NCBI GenBank assembly: GCA_963664365.1
Contig: OY761144.1
Location: 1,860,001-1,924,000, forward strand
Direction of reading: 5' to 3'
Source: VXRN01 sp963664365
GTDB lineage: Bacteria > Chloroflexota > Dehalococcoidia > Lucifugimonadales > UBA1123
Length of the DNA: 64,000 nt
Under the pieces are notes generated by a model that was not told the origin of the DNA, ran no database searches, and saw only the letters and a program-made list of their open reading frames with translations. Below, in pieces: positions 16,890 to 25,258 of the stretch. Position numbers and translations under genes: made by a program. Each line of letters opens with the position of its first letter. The stretch's first letter is position 1.

Positions 16890-17822
16890 ATGGCGCAGAC
16901 AGACACAGACAGCGCGGCCCTGAAAGATGCCGTCGAAAGCTTCGTACAGCACCTGACGGTCGAACGAGGCGTGTCTTCCAATACGCTGGCGGCTTACAGA
17001 AACGATCTTGGTCAACTCGTCGAATTCGTGTCTTCTCGCAATGACCACTCGCCGGGGATCAGGACGTGGGCCGACGTGTCCGATCAGACTATCTCGGAGT
17101 ACGTCCTACATCTCCACGACTTAGGATATTCCCAATCGACCAGAGCGCGCAAGGTGGCATCGTGCAAGTCGCTGTTCGGATTCCTAGTAATGGAGGACGT
17201 GGTCGAGAACAACCCGACGTCCAACCTCAGTTCCCCTCGCGGGGGAAGGTCACTGCCCGAGACGCTGACGGAAGATGATATCGACAGACTGCTTTCGACA
17301 GCTTCTGACGACGCGCCTGAGTCGAGTCGGGACCAGACGATGCTCGAGCTGCTGTACGCCACGGGAATGCGAGTGAGCGAGCTCATCTCGCTGAACCTCG
17401 AAGACGTCGATACCGACAACGGGTACGTAAGGTGTTTCGGCAAAGGTGGAAAGGAGCGTCTGCTGCCGATCTACGAACAGGCCGCGGAGTCGCTGGAGTT
17501 GTACGTCGCGGACGCGCGGCCAATTCTGGAATCGGAGAAGTCGGGCACGGCGCTGTTCCTGAACAGGCGCGGGTCGCGGCTCACAAGGCAGGGTTTCTGG
17601 CTGATCCTCAAGGCGCGCGCCGAGCGCGCGGGCTTGAACGGAAAGATCACGCCACATACGCTTCGGCACAGTTTCGCGACACACCTTCTCAGGGGCGGAG
17701 CGCCGCTGAGGCACGTCCAAGAACTGCTCGGGCACGCCAGCATCAGCACGACCCAGGTCTATACGCATCTGACCAGCGAGCACGTTCGCGCCGAGTATGA
17801 CCACGCGCATCCGAGAGCCTGA
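16890..17822 (+). CDS. Xer-type tyrosine recombinase
   Basis: The 310-residue protein has an N-terminal SAM-like core-binding domain ('FVQHLTVERGVSSNTLAAY') and a phage-integrase catalytic domain. The catalytic residues are visible: Arg in 'YATGMRVSELISL', Lys in 'GKGGKERLLP', His-x-x-Arg in 'HTLRHSFATHLL', His in 'LLGHASISTT' and Tyr in 'QVYTHLT'. Length and the lack of phage neighbours favour XerC/XerD chromosome-dimer resolution over an element integrase; XerC and XerD cannot be told apart here. A -10-like TAGAAT at 16878-16883 ends 6 nt before the ATG and no ribosome site is visible, so the message may be leaderless. Confidence 0.92.
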   Translation: MAQTDTDSAALKDAVESFVQHLTVERGVSSNTLAAYRNDLGQLVEFVSSRNDHSPGIRTWADVSDQTISEYVLHLHDLGYSQSTRARKVASCKSLFGFLVMEDVVENNPTSNLSSPRGGRSLPETLTEDDIDRLLSTASDDAPESSRDQTMLELLYATGMRVSELISLNLEDVDTDNGYVRCFGKGGKERLLPIYEQAAESLELYVADARPILESEKSGTALFLNRRGSRLTRQGFWLILKARAERAGLNGKITPHTLRHSFATHLLRGGAPLRHVQELLGHASISTTQVYTHLTSEHVRAEYDHAHPRA

Positions 17823-17881
17823 TTTGAACGCGCCCGCCCATAGGGACTATCATTAGGTCGGGACCAGGGAGGCTATACACA

Positions 17882-18259
17882 ATGCCAAGCAAGAAGAAGC
17901 GGGTCGCGTCCAGGCAGGCTCAGCTAAGCCAGCGCAAGCGACGCCGCTCAGGACGAGGAAGAAACCAGGCCGCAAGCCAAGCGGAGCAAGACGAGTCAGC
18001 TACGACCGCGCCAACAGCCATCCGCCGGACGGCGTCTCGCCCTGCCGCCGCCGCTGCCACCGCCCCACGTCCGGCTGCCGCGAGAGCGACGTCCGTGGCC
18101 GCGTCTCCCAGAGCGAGAGGAAGGGCCGCTAGGATGGTGAAGGCTCAGCAGGAGCCGCTGCCGATGTACGGCTACTTGGGCAGCGAGTTGAAGAGGATCG
18201 GCGCGCTCACCGGGCTTATCGCCATTGCGCTGGTTATCCTAACGTTCGTGCTGCGATAG
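17882..18259 (+). CDS. Small basic, Ala-rich protein with a C-terminal membrane anchor
   Basis: I do not recognise this 125-residue protein. The first 30 residues are Lys/Arg-rich, residues 40-85 are low-complexity Ala/Pro/Thr/Arg, and the last 20 ('ALTGLIAIALVILTFVLR') form a transmembrane helix. This suggests a tail-anchored, cytoplasm-facing protein that could touch nucleic acid or acidic lipids. An AGGGAGG site lies 9 nt before the ATG. It is followed by uvrC on the same strand. It may be lineage-specific. Confidence 0.65.
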   Translation: MPSKKKRVASRQAQLSQRKRRRSGRGRNQAASQAEQDESATTAPTAIRRTASRPAAAAATAPRPAAARATSVAASPRARGRAARMVKAQQEPLPMYGYLGSELKRIGALTGLIAIALVILTFVLR

Positions 18260-18321
18260 GTTGGCCCAGCGCGGCCTCGCGCCGAGCGGCCTCGAATCCG
18301 TGAAGACCGCGGAGGGACAGC

Positions 18322-20187
18322 GTGGTCGCAGTCCAGACTCCAAAATTCGCAGAGCGTCTCAGGGCGCTGCCGGCCAGCCCGGGCGTCTATCTCATGCGCG
18401 ACGCCTCCGGCACGATTCTCTACGTCGGCAAGGCGGCCAGCCTTCGCAACAGGGTGTCCTCGTACTTCGGGACGCCATACAGCCTGCCTCCGAAGATCAG
18501 GCGGATGGTAAGGCGGACAGATGACTTCGAGTTCATAGTCACGGAGTCTGAGCAAGAGGCGCTGATACTCGAAGGCAACCTCATCAAGCGGCACCAGCCG
18601 CACTACAACGCCCGGCTCAAGGACGATAAGTCCTACCCATTCATCAAAATAGACACGACAGAGGACTTCCCGCTCGTCTATGTCACGCGCCGGGTCAGAG
18701 AGGACGGCGCGCGCTACTTCGGCCCATTCGCCAGCGCGTCCAGCGTTCGCAAGACGCTGGCGCTGGTCAAGAAGCTGTTCCCCTACCGCTCATGCACCAA
18801 GACGATCACGGGCAACGACGACCGCGCCTGCCTGGACTACTTCATCCACCGGTGCGCCGGACCGTGCATAGGCGCGGTGGACAACACGCAGTACCACGAG
18901 ATCATCGACCAAGTGGCGATGTTCCTCGAGGGCAAGACCGACCAGGTGGTCAAGGGTCTCAAGGGACGGATGTTGGAGGCGGCCGACTCGCTGGAATTCG
19001 AGCGGGCGGCGGCGCTGAGAGACCAGATCGTGGCTATCGAGAAGGTCCACGAGGGCCAGAAGGTACTGCACCTGTCCGGCGAGAATGTGGACGTCATCGC
19101 GCTGGCCCAGAAGAACCGCGACGCGTGGGTCGAGGTGTTCTTCATCAGGCAAGGAAAGCTGGTGGGACGCGACAACTTCCTGATGCACCAGGACGAGGGC
19201 GACGAGCCATCGGAGGTCGTCTCCGCTTTCCTGAAGCAGTTCTACTCAGCAAATCCCTACGTTCCGAGGAGCGTGTTGCTCCAACACCTGCCGGACGACA
19301 TGGAAGCGATAGAGCGGTGGATGCGTCAGAAGAGGGGCGGCGCCGTCCGGCTGCACGTTCCGAAACGGGGCGAGAAGCGGCGGCTGGTCGAGATGGTCGG
19401 ACAGAACGCGGCGCAGGGCATGGAGCAGCTAACGATCCGCCGAATCCACGAGTCCACGAACAACAGCCAGGCGGTGGAGGAGCTTCAGGAGGCGCTCAGC
19501 CTTCCCGAACTGCCGCGCCGGATCGAGTGCTACGACATCTCCAACATCCAAGGAACGAATCCGGTGGGCAGCATGGTGGTGTTCGAGGACGGCAAGCCTA
19601 AGCCGGCGCACTACCGCAGGTTCAAGGTGAAGTCCGTAGGCGGCATCGACGATTACTCCATGATGCGTGAGGTTCTCACCAGGCGTTTCAAGCGGCTGTC
19701 GGAGACACGTCAGCAGGAGCGAAACGGCGCGGGGGCGCCGGAGACAGAGGGCGCGTGGGGGGTTGTGCCCGACCTTGTGATCATAGACGGCGGCAAGGGG
19801 CATCTTGGGGCGGCGCTCCAGGTGTTCTTGGAGCTTGGGATAGACGACGTGCCACTGTCCAGTTTGGCGAAAGAGAACGAGGAGATATTCGTACCATACG
19901 TCAAAGACCCCATCGTCCTGCCGAGAAGTTCACAGAGCCTGTTTCTGGTGCAGAGAGTACGCGACGAGGCGCACAGGTTCGCGGTCACGTTTCATAGAGA
20001 GCGCCGGTCAAAGAGGTCCGTCCAGTCAACCCTCGACCTCGTTCCGGGCGTGGGGCCGAAGCGCAAGAAGATGCTGATCCGGCGGTTCGGTTCGGTCAAA
20101 GGCATCCGGGAGGCGTCGCTAGAAGACGTGGCCGCCGTCCCGGGTATGACGATGTCAGTCGCCCGGGCGATAAAGGACCATATCTGA
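18322..20187 (+). CDS. uvrC: Excinuclease ABC subunit C (UvrC)
   Basis: UvrC makes both incisions in nucleotide excision repair. The 621-residue protein has an N-terminal GIY-YIG nuclease ('SPGVYLMRD', 'ILYVGKAASLRNRV'), a zinc-ligand-like 'CTKTITGNDDRACLDYFIHR' near residue 160 and a UVR coiled segment near residue 215. A second RNase H-like nuclease has 'IECYDISNIQGTNPVGSM' and 'LVIIDGGKGHL'. Tandem helix-hairpin-helix motifs ('VPGVGPKRKKMLIRRFGS') close the protein. The start is GTG with GGAGGG 5-6 nt upstream. No other uvr gene is nearby. Confidence 0.96.
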   Translation: MVAVQTPKFAERLRALPASPGVYLMRDASGTILYVGKAASLRNRVSSYFGTPYSLPPKIRRMVRRTDDFEFIVTESEQEALILEGNLIKRHQPHYNARLKDDKSYPFIKIDTTEDFPLVYVTRRVREDGARYFGPFASASSVRKTLALVKKLFPYRSCTKTITGNDDRACLDYFIHRCAGPCIGAVDNTQYHEIIDQVAMFLEGKTDQVVKGLKGRMLEAADSLEFERAAALRDQIVAIEKVHEGQKVLHLSGENVDVIALAQKNRDAWVEVFFIRQGKLVGRDNFLMHQDEGDEPSEVVSAFLKQFYSANPYVPRSVLLQHLPDDMEAIERWMRQKRGGAVRLHVPKRGEKRRLVEMVGQNAAQGMEQLTIRRIHESTNNSQAVEELQEALSLPELPRRIECYDISNIQGTNPVGSMVVFEDGKPKPAHYRRFKVKSVGGIDDYSMMREVLTRRFKRLSETRQQERNGAGAPETEGAWGVVPDLVIIDGGKGHLGAALQVFLELGIDDVPLSSLAKENEEIFVPYVKDPIVLPRSSQSLFLVQRVRDEAHRFAVTFHRERRSKRSVQSTLDLVPGVGPKRKKMLIRRFGSVKGIREASLEDVAAVPGMTMSVARAIKDHI

Positions 20188-20192
20188 CGCCA

Positions 20193-20217
20193 AGGGGCGT
20201 GTTTCAAACACGCCCCT
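20193..20217. repeat. Near-perfect palindromic repeat between convergent genes
   Basis: Two 12-bp arms, AGGGGCGTGTTT and AAACACGCCCCT, flank a single C. It lies between the uvrC stop and the SPFH stop and could terminate both. It shares the end ACGCCCCTAC with elements near 44001 and 48417. Confidence 0.7.
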
Positions 20218-20252
20218 ACCCCTGCGATTGGGCAATTCACGACGAAACGGTA

Positions 20253-21116
20253 TCAGTCGTCCTCTTCGGAGTTGCCGTTTGCGCCGGCCGCGTTGATGAA
20301 CGGGTTGAGCAGTTTGGTGAACTCCATCGGGAAGATGAACTTGGTGCTCGCGCCATCGCCCAGGGACTTCAGAGTGTCGAAGTACTGAAGGCTCAGCGTG
20401 TTGGCGTCCATCCCTTCCGCAACCTGGTTGATCCTGTCGAGCGCGGTACTGAATCCCTCGGCGCGGAGGATCGCGGCCTGCTGATCGCCCTCCGCGGTGA
20501 GTATCTCCGACTGGCGATGGCCCTCGGCGCGCAGGATGGCGGACTGCTTTTCGCCTTCGGCGACGGTGATGGCGGCCTGGCGCGTTCCCTCGGCCTCGGT
20601 GACGGCGGCGCGGCGCAGCCTTTCGGCGGACATCTGGCGGTTCATGGCCTCCTGGATGTCGCGGGCGGGTTCGATCTCTCGGATCTCGACCTGCGTGACC
20701 TTTATCCCCCACCGCTCGGTGATCTCGTCGAGCTTGATGCGCAGAGCCTCGTTGATACGCTCGCGCTGCGAGAGCACGTCGTCCACGTTCATCTCGCCTA
20801 TGACGGCGCGGAGGGTGGTTGTGGCTATTCCGACGACCGCGCTGTAGTAGTCAACGACCTCGAGAACGGCGCGTTCGGCCTGGTGGTCGATGATGCGCAT
20901 GTAAACGAGGAAGTCAATGTCGATGGGCGCGTTGTCGAGGGTGATGTTGGTCTGGCGCGGGATGTCGAGGACTTCTTCGCGGAGGTCCAACCTCTGCGTA
21001 ACCTGAAACGGCCAGAACATCACCTTCAGCCCCGGCTGGAGCATACCGGAGTACCTGCCCAGCGTGAAGATGGCCATGCGCTCGTACTGACGTATAATCT
21101 TGATGTATGGAATCAT
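20253..21116 (-). CDS. SPFH/band 7 (stomatin-like) membrane scaffold protein
   Basis: The 287-residue protein has a weak N-terminal hydrophobic segment and then the SPFH domain ('MLQPGLKVMFWPFQVTQRLD', 'VLDIPRQTNITLDNAPI'). A long Ala/Glu/Gln/Arg coiled region follows at about residues 165-230 with repeats such as 'AEGEKQSAILRAEGHRQSE'. Such proteins oligomerise at membranes and organise proteases or microdomains. Its ATG shares one base with the stop of the NfeD gene (TAATG), so the pair is coupled, as stomatin/NfeD operons usually are. Confidence 0.92.
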   Translation of the reverse strand: MIPYIKIIRQYERMAIFTLGRYSGMLQPGLKVMFWPFQVTQRLDLREEVLDIPRQTNITLDNAPIDIDFLVYMRIIDHQAERAVLEVVDYYSAVVGIATTTLRAVIGEMNVDDVLSQRERINEALRIKLDEITERWGIKVTQVEIREIEPARDIQEAMNRQMSAERLRRAAVTEAEGTRQAAITVAEGEKQSAILRAEGHRQSEILTAEGDQQAAILRAEGFSTALDRINQVAEGMDANTLSLQYFDTLKSLGDGASTKFIFPMEFTKLLNPFINAAGANGNSEEDD

Positions 21117-22501
21117 TAGATTCTCCTTCCTGGTGGGTTGAGGGTTTCTTCTCTGAATACCTTTAGCGTGACACCGTCCACGTCCGCTACTACGACGCTC
21201 GCTCCCGATTCGATTGGTTCGCCGGAGTCGGATTCAGCGGTCCATAGCTCGCTGGCGACCTGAACGGTGCCCTTGGGTTCGAGAGCCATTCTCACGACGC
21301 CCGTCTGTCCGACAACTTGTGAGTCCCGAGGCAAATTGGGCAGCGCCCTGGCCTTTCGGGCGAAGTGCCACAAGCCCGCGAGCGAGGCGGCCATGAACAG
21401 GGCGGTTCCGCCGAGAACTCCGATGCCGACTCGGACGTCCGGCGCCGGCAGTCCGGGGATGCTCGAATCTCCGAACAGTAGAAATCCGCCGACAACGAAG
21501 CTCACACCGCCCGCCGCGCCGAATCCGCCCCAGCCCGGGGCTTGGAGTTCCCAGAAGAAGAGGACGAGGCCGACGCCGATCAGCACGAGGCCGACCCAGT
21601 TCACGGGCAGGCTGCCCATGCCGAGGAATGCCAGAACGAGCAGGCCGGCCCCACTGATTCCGGCGACCCAGCCGCCGGGACTGATCGTCTCGATCAGTAT
21701 CAGGATGCCTCCGGCGGCCAGCATAACGAATACTAAATGAGGGTTGGCGAGCCACTTGAGAAATCGCTGTACCGGATCGGCCTCGACGCGTTCGACGGCG
21801 ACGTCGGCGGTCGAGATGGTTCGGTCGATACCTCTGACCGTGACTGTGCGACCGTCTATCTTCGCGACTAGGTCATCGAGGTCAGTGGCGGACAGGTCGA
21901 TGATGTCTAGGTCGAGGGACTCCTGTACGTTGTAGGACGCGGCCTCGAAGACGGTGCGTTCAAGCGCCTCGGAGTTGCGGTCGCGTCGAGTCGCAATTTC
22001 ACGCAAGAAGGCGGCAGCATCTTGGGTTGCCTTCGCTTTTAGCGTTTCAGGAAGGTCTTCGCCGCTCTCATTGACGGGCGATGCCGCGCCTATGTTGGTT
22101 CCCGGCGACATGGCGGCGAGGTGTCCGGCGGCCACGACGAAAGTGCCGGCTGAGGCGGCTCTCGCGCCTGAAGGGGTCACGAATACGGCGACGGGCACGG
22201 ACGAATCCAGCAGCGCGCCCGCTATGTCGCGGGTGGAGTCGAAGTCCCCTCCCGGGGTATCGAGTTCTAGTACGAACAGAGAGGCTCCACTACTCTCGGC
22301 ATCCTCGATCCAACCTTTGAGTATCCGGGCGGCCGAAGGGTCTATCGGGCCATCGATGCGGCCTGTGAGAACACCGCCCGGTCCGGTCGCGGACTGCGCG
22401 CCGACGATGCCGCCCGCCATGGTGAAAGCCGCAATAATCATGAGCAGTCCGAGAACCGCCCGCAATGTTCGCGTGTTTTCTGAATTGGCTGTCACTGCCA
22501 C
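21116..22501 (-). CDS. NfeD-type ClpP-like membrane serine protease
   Basis: NfeD proteins of the long type combine a ClpP-class serine protease with membrane helices and an OB domain, and they process or partner stomatins. The protein, about 461 residues from GTG 22501, begins with a signal or anchor helix ('VLGLLMIIAAFTMAGGIVGA'). The protease domain has 'LELDTPGGDFDST', a Ser in 'GARAASAGTFV' and a following Lys in 'ETLKAKATQDA'. About four membrane segments sit in the middle, and the OB-fold at the end has 'VVGQTGVVRMAL'. An earlier start 22 codons upstream is less likely. Confidence 0.92.
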   Translation of the reverse strand: MAVTANSENTRTLRAVLGLLMIIAAFTMAGGIVGAQSATGPGGVLTGRIDGPIDPSAARILKGWIEDAESSGASLFVLELDTPGGDFDSTRDIAGALLDSSVPVAVFVTPSGARAASAGTFVVAAGHLAAMSPGTNIGAASPVNESGEDLPETLKAKATQDAAAFLREIATRRDRNSEALERTVFEAASYNVQESLDLDIIDLSATDLDDLVAKIDGRTVTVRGIDRTISTADVAVERVEADPVQRFLKWLANPHLVFVMLAAGGILILIETISPGGWVAGISGAGLLVLAFLGMGSLPVNWVGLVLIGVGLVLFFWELQAPGWGGFGAAGGVSFVVGGFLLFGDSSIPGLPAPDVRVGIGVLGGTALFMAASLAGLWHFARKARALPNLPRDSQVVGQTGVVRMALEPKGTVQVASELWTAESDSGEPIESGASVVVADVDGVTLKVFREETLNPPGRRI

Positions 22502-22631
22502 CCGCTCCCGTGGTTGACGGTCACGGGCGGCAGGATTCTCCCCTGCCCTCCAGCGACCGAAACTCAACAGTGATTATAGACGAGAATCGGCGTCTTCGCA
22601 GGGATGCCTTGGCGAACGACGGCGGCGGTTG

Positions 22632-23027
22632 TCAGGAGTCGGGATCGAGTGCGGCTATCTCGCATCCCATGGCGGTGAAGAAGTCATCGTCAACGCAGGC
22701 TACGGGAAAGCCGGTCTCGATAGAGGTCGCGGCGACGATTGCGCTCAGCATGGCGGCTTCGTCGTCGGAGTCGAGGTCTCGGACGATTCCTCCGGCGACG
22801 CGGGCGGTCTTCAAGTCCAGGGCAGCAACCTCGGCCAGTTCGACCAGGGCCATTAGTTGAATCTCGGCCTGGCGGTCGGGCGTGCGCCCTATCAGGTCGG
22901 CGAGCGTGGCGGCGCTGATTACCGGCTTCGGATTGCCGGAGGCGACGCGCTCCAGCCAGGCGGACCCGGTTTCGCCCGCCCAGAGGCTCTCTATTACGGC
23001 AGTGTCGAGTATGACGTATGAGCTCAT
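22632..23027 (-). CDS. PIN-domain ribonuclease, VapC-like toxin
   Basis: The 131-residue PIN protein has acidic residues in the expected order: Asp in 'VILDTAVIESL' near residue 8, Asp in 'ISAATLADLIGR', 'DDEAAMLSAIVAATSIETG' near residue 90 and 'VACVDDDFFTAMG' near residue 110. It would cut RNA and be held inactive by an antitoxin. An AGGTGA site precedes the ATG. The RHH-like gene at 23176-23487 lies upstream on the same strand as in vapBC, but the 148-bp gap holds an interspersed repeat. Confidence 0.72.
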   Translation of the reverse strand: MSSYVILDTAVIESLWAGETGSAWLERVASGNPKPVISAATLADLIGRTPDRQAEIQLMALVELAEVAALDLKTARVAGGIVRDLDSDDEAAMLSAIVAATSIETGFPVACVDDDFFTAMGCEIAALDPDS

Positions 23028-23086
23028 CGCAAATCACCTATGATTTTAGCAGTGGTTCCACCTGATTCTGATAGACAAGCCAATTG

Positions 23087-23126
23087 TTCACCCTCACCCT
23101 AGCCCTCTCCCTCAAGGGAGAGGGGA
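23087..23126. repeat. Interspersed CCCTCTCCCT palindrome copy between VapB- and VapC-like genes
   Basis: The segment has CCCTCACCCTAG and then 10-bp arms CCCTCTCCCT (23103-23112) and AGGGAGAGGG with a 2-nt loop. It is the same family as the copies in hisZ, lutA and the dpp operon. Confidence 0.85.
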
Positions 23127-23175
23127 TATGCTCTGAATACTTCGCGTGGATCGTCAAAACTAATTTGAAGCAGTA

Positions 23176-23487
23176 CTAGCCTGCCCTGCTGCGGATGGCA
23201 TCGAGAACGACCGCGGAGGCTTCGTTTTCGGTCAACTCCACCGGGGAGCCAACAGGCTGTCGCCGCTGCATGGAGAGATATTCGTCGTCCCAGACGGACG
23301 GCGGCTGTGGCGGAGGCGCGTCTTGCCCAGCGTCGTTCCCTTCGAGCGCATTGGTCAGAGCGTTCTCCAAGAATATCCTGAGCGGCACCCGCATTTCGGC
23401 GGCGCGGGCCTTGGCGGCGAGGTATAGGTCTTCTCTGATCTGTGCGTACAGTTGTCTGGTAGGCTCTGCGTTTCGTTGGCGCGGCAT
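23176..23487 (-). CDS. Ribbon-helix-helix-like antitoxin candidate
   Basis: The 103-residue protein begins at ATG 23487 with GAGGAG 6 nt upstream. Residues 10-48 ('TRQLYAQIREDLYLAAKARA', then 'VPLRIFLENALTNAL') fit a ribbon-helix-helix DNA-binding domain. A Pro-rich linker leads to a C-terminal tail ('ENEASAVVLDAIRSRAG') that could contact the PIN toxin. A sigma70 promoter with a 16-bp palindrome over its -35 box lies just upstream, which fits autoregulation. Confidence 0.62.
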   Translation of the reverse strand: MPRQRNAEPTRQLYAQIREDLYLAAKARAAEMRVPLRIFLENALTNALEGNDAGQDAPPPQPPSVWDDEYLSMQRRQPVGSPVELTENEASAVVLDAIRSRAG

Positions 23488-23518
23488 ATCATACTCCTCT
23501 AGGGTTGGCCCACATACG

Positions 23519-23558
23519 ATATTACCAGATTTTACAATGATAGGCAATAGCTATTGCC
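23519..23558 (-). promoter_or_regulatory. Promoter with overlapping 16-bp palindromic operator
   Basis: On the minus strand -35 TTGCCT (23542-23547), 17 nt, then -10 TAATAT (23519-23524). The perfect palindrome GGCAATAGCTATTGCC (23543-23558) covers most of the -35 box. It is probably the binding site of the ribbon-helix-helix protein it precedes. Confidence 0.65.
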
Positions 23559-23641
23559 ATAGTTGGATTTAGGCGACATTTCGAGACCGATTTGGTCCAT
23601 TGAAGATATTGGACAATCTCTCCTGTACCCAAGTTTTCGCA

Positions 23642-23881
23642 ACTCGCGAGTCGCTTAGTTTGTCATAGATATATTGCTATGCCGTTTTGTCGGATCGGGC
23701 AGAGGTCGAACCGGGCGTAATTACGCCAAGCCTCCGCAAACTTTTTTAAAAATACCTGCCACATCTGCCACACCTGCCACATAGGCCCCGCAGTCAAAGC
23801 TAAGAGAGAGTCCGCCCAGCTTTGGGGCAGGTGTGGCAGTTTTTGAGATTAAAGCTGCCACCCATCTGCCACTTCTGCCGC
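23642..23881. other. Noncoding stretch with palindromes and TGCCAC arrays
   Basis: The 23488-24099 gap holds no gene I can support beyond its edge promoters. It contains ACTCGCGAGT (23642-23651), the 14-bp palindrome GGCGTAATTACGCC (23714-23727), three TGCCAC units at 9-bp spacing (23757, 23766, 23775), an inverted copy (CAGGTGTGGCAG, 23828-23839) and two further direct copies (23856, 23867). It looks iteron-like or like a remnant of a mobile element; function is unknown. Confidence 0.5.
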
Positions 23882-24085
23882 GCTTGCTCTCGTCTCGGGG
23901 AGTTTCCATGCTTCCCCAGACCTTCGGCAAGGGTGGAGATGTCCGCGCGGGCGGGTGGAACACGATTCGTCTGTCAAACTTTTGAGTCATTGCCGTCAGT
24001 ATAACACGGCTGGGAACGAAAGCGCTATACGCGAGAGGGTCGTACTCCCCTACCCTGCCGGAGTACCCCGATACCCGAGTTGGTC

Positions 24086-24091
24086 TATAAT
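24086..24091 (+). promoter_or_regulatory. -10 box of glycerate kinase, possibly leaderless
   Basis: A perfect TATAAT ends 8 nt before the ATG of the glycerate kinase. Transcription would begin within a few bases of the start codon, and no ribosome site is visible. No clear -35 box is seen. Confidence 0.45.
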
Positions 24092-24099
24092 GGCACATC

Positions 24100-25251
24100 A
24101 TGAAAATCGTCATTTCACCGCAGACGTTCAAGGGCAGCATATCCGCGCTCGACGCCGCTCACGCAATGCGAGAGGGCGTGCTGAGGATTGTCCCAGACGC
24201 GGATACTGTTCTCGTGCCGGTGGCGGACGGCGGCGACGGCACGCTGGAGACGCTGGTTGAGGGTTCAGAGGGAGAGATTCGGTCTGTCGAGGTAACAGGG
24301 CCTTTGGGCGACCGAATCGAGGCTCTGTGGGGCGCGATGGGCGACGGAGTCACGGCGATAATCGAGATGGCGCGAACGTCTGGGCTGGCGTTGATTACGC
24401 TGGACAGCAGAGACCCGCTGCACTCGACGACATACGGACTGGGAGAGGCGATCCTAGCGGCGCTGGATGAGGGATTCAGGCAGTTCATAGTGGGGATTGG
24501 CGGAAGCGCGACGAACGACGCGGGCGCGGGAATGGCGCAGGCTCTGGGTGTTAGGCTGTTGGACTCCGGCGGGGCCGAGCTTGGGCCAGGCGGGGCGCCG
24601 CTCGCGGACCTGGACAAAATCGACATCTCAGGGATCGACCCGCGAGTGAGAGAGTCTTCGTTTGCGGTCGCGTGCGACGTTACCAACCCACTCACAGGTC
24701 CGGAAGGGGCGTCGGCAGTGTATGGGCCGCAAAAGGGAGCGACGCCTGAGATGGTGGAGCGGCTGGACAAGGCGCTGATGCACTTCGCGGAGGTGGTCAG
24801 GAGAGACCTTCGGGTCGACGTCGAGCGCGTCCAGGGCGCCGGGGCCGCCGGAGGTCTGGGCGGCGGGATGCTCGCGTTCCTGAACGCGGACCTTCGTCCG
24901 GGGGTTGACATCGTAATAGACACTGTGAGGATCGACGAGGCGTTGGTGGGGGCGGATCTCGTGCTGACCGGAGAGGGAGCGACAGACTTCCAGACGGTGT
25001 ACAACAAGGCGCCGATCGGCGTGGCCAAGCGGGCTTCACGGCTCGGCATTCCGGTGGTAGCGATCTCGGGAACTCTGGGAGAAGGCTACGAGACGGTCCA
25101 CGAGCACGGCATCGACGCCACGCTCTCAATCCAGCCGGCTCCGATGAGCTTGGATGAGTCCACACAACGCGCGTCCGAACTGATCGCAGACGCGGCAGAG
25201 GAGGCGATGCGGCTGATTCTGGTGGGAGCGCGAGTGTCGGCGGCGCGCTAA
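24100..25251 (+). CDS. Glycerate kinase (GarK/GlxK type I)
   Basis: The enzyme phosphorylates D-glycerate and links glyoxylate, serine or photorespiration-like carbon to glycolysis. The 383-residue protein has the family blocks 'IVISPQTFKGSISALDAAHA' at the N-terminus, 'VPVADGGDGTLETLV' near residue 42, 'IGGSATNDAGAGMAQALG' near residue 132, 'AGAAGGLGGGMLAFL' near residue 250 and 'VLTGEGATDFQT' near residue 288. It is convergent with the lut operon, which supplies pyruvate from lactate, so both may serve use of small organic acids. Confidence 0.94.
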   Translation: MKIVISPQTFKGSISALDAAHAMREGVLRIVPDADTVLVPVADGGDGTLETLVEGSEGEIRSVEVTGPLGDRIEALWGAMGDGVTAIIEMARTSGLALITLDSRDPLHSTTYGLGEAILAALDEGFRQFIVGIGGSATNDAGAGMAQALGVRLLDSGGAELGPGGAPLADLDKIDISGIDPRVRESSFAVACDVTNPLTGPEGASAVYGPQKGATPEMVERLDKALMHFAEVVRRDLRVDVERVQGAGAAGGLGGGMLAFLNADLRPGVDIVIDTVRIDEALVGADLVLTGEGATDFQTVYNKAPIGVAKRASRLGIPVVAISGTLGEGYETVHEHGIDATLSIQPAPMSLDESTQRASELIADAAEEAMRLILVGARVSAAR

Positions 25252-25258
25252 CCCTCCC

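Noticed and set aside
16890..17822. Xer gene as integrase of a genomic island
   Set aside because: No attachment repeats, tRNA or cargo genes are nearby and the protein has the size and motifs of a housekeeping Xer recombinase.
20199..21119. A long open frame on the plus strand opposite the SPFH gene
   Set aside because: It mirrors the repetitive coiled-coil codons of the real minus-strand gene, has no family features, and the SPFH gene has strong motifs and coupling to nfeD.
23757..23872. CRISPR-like array
   Set aside because: The units are only 6-9 bp, spacing is irregular and one copy is inverted; no cas genes are present.
23721..24140. A 139-codon frame over the TGCCAC region
   Set aside because: 'VAGVADVAG' arises from translating the TGCCAC array; there is no ribosome site and it runs into the glycerate kinase start region.
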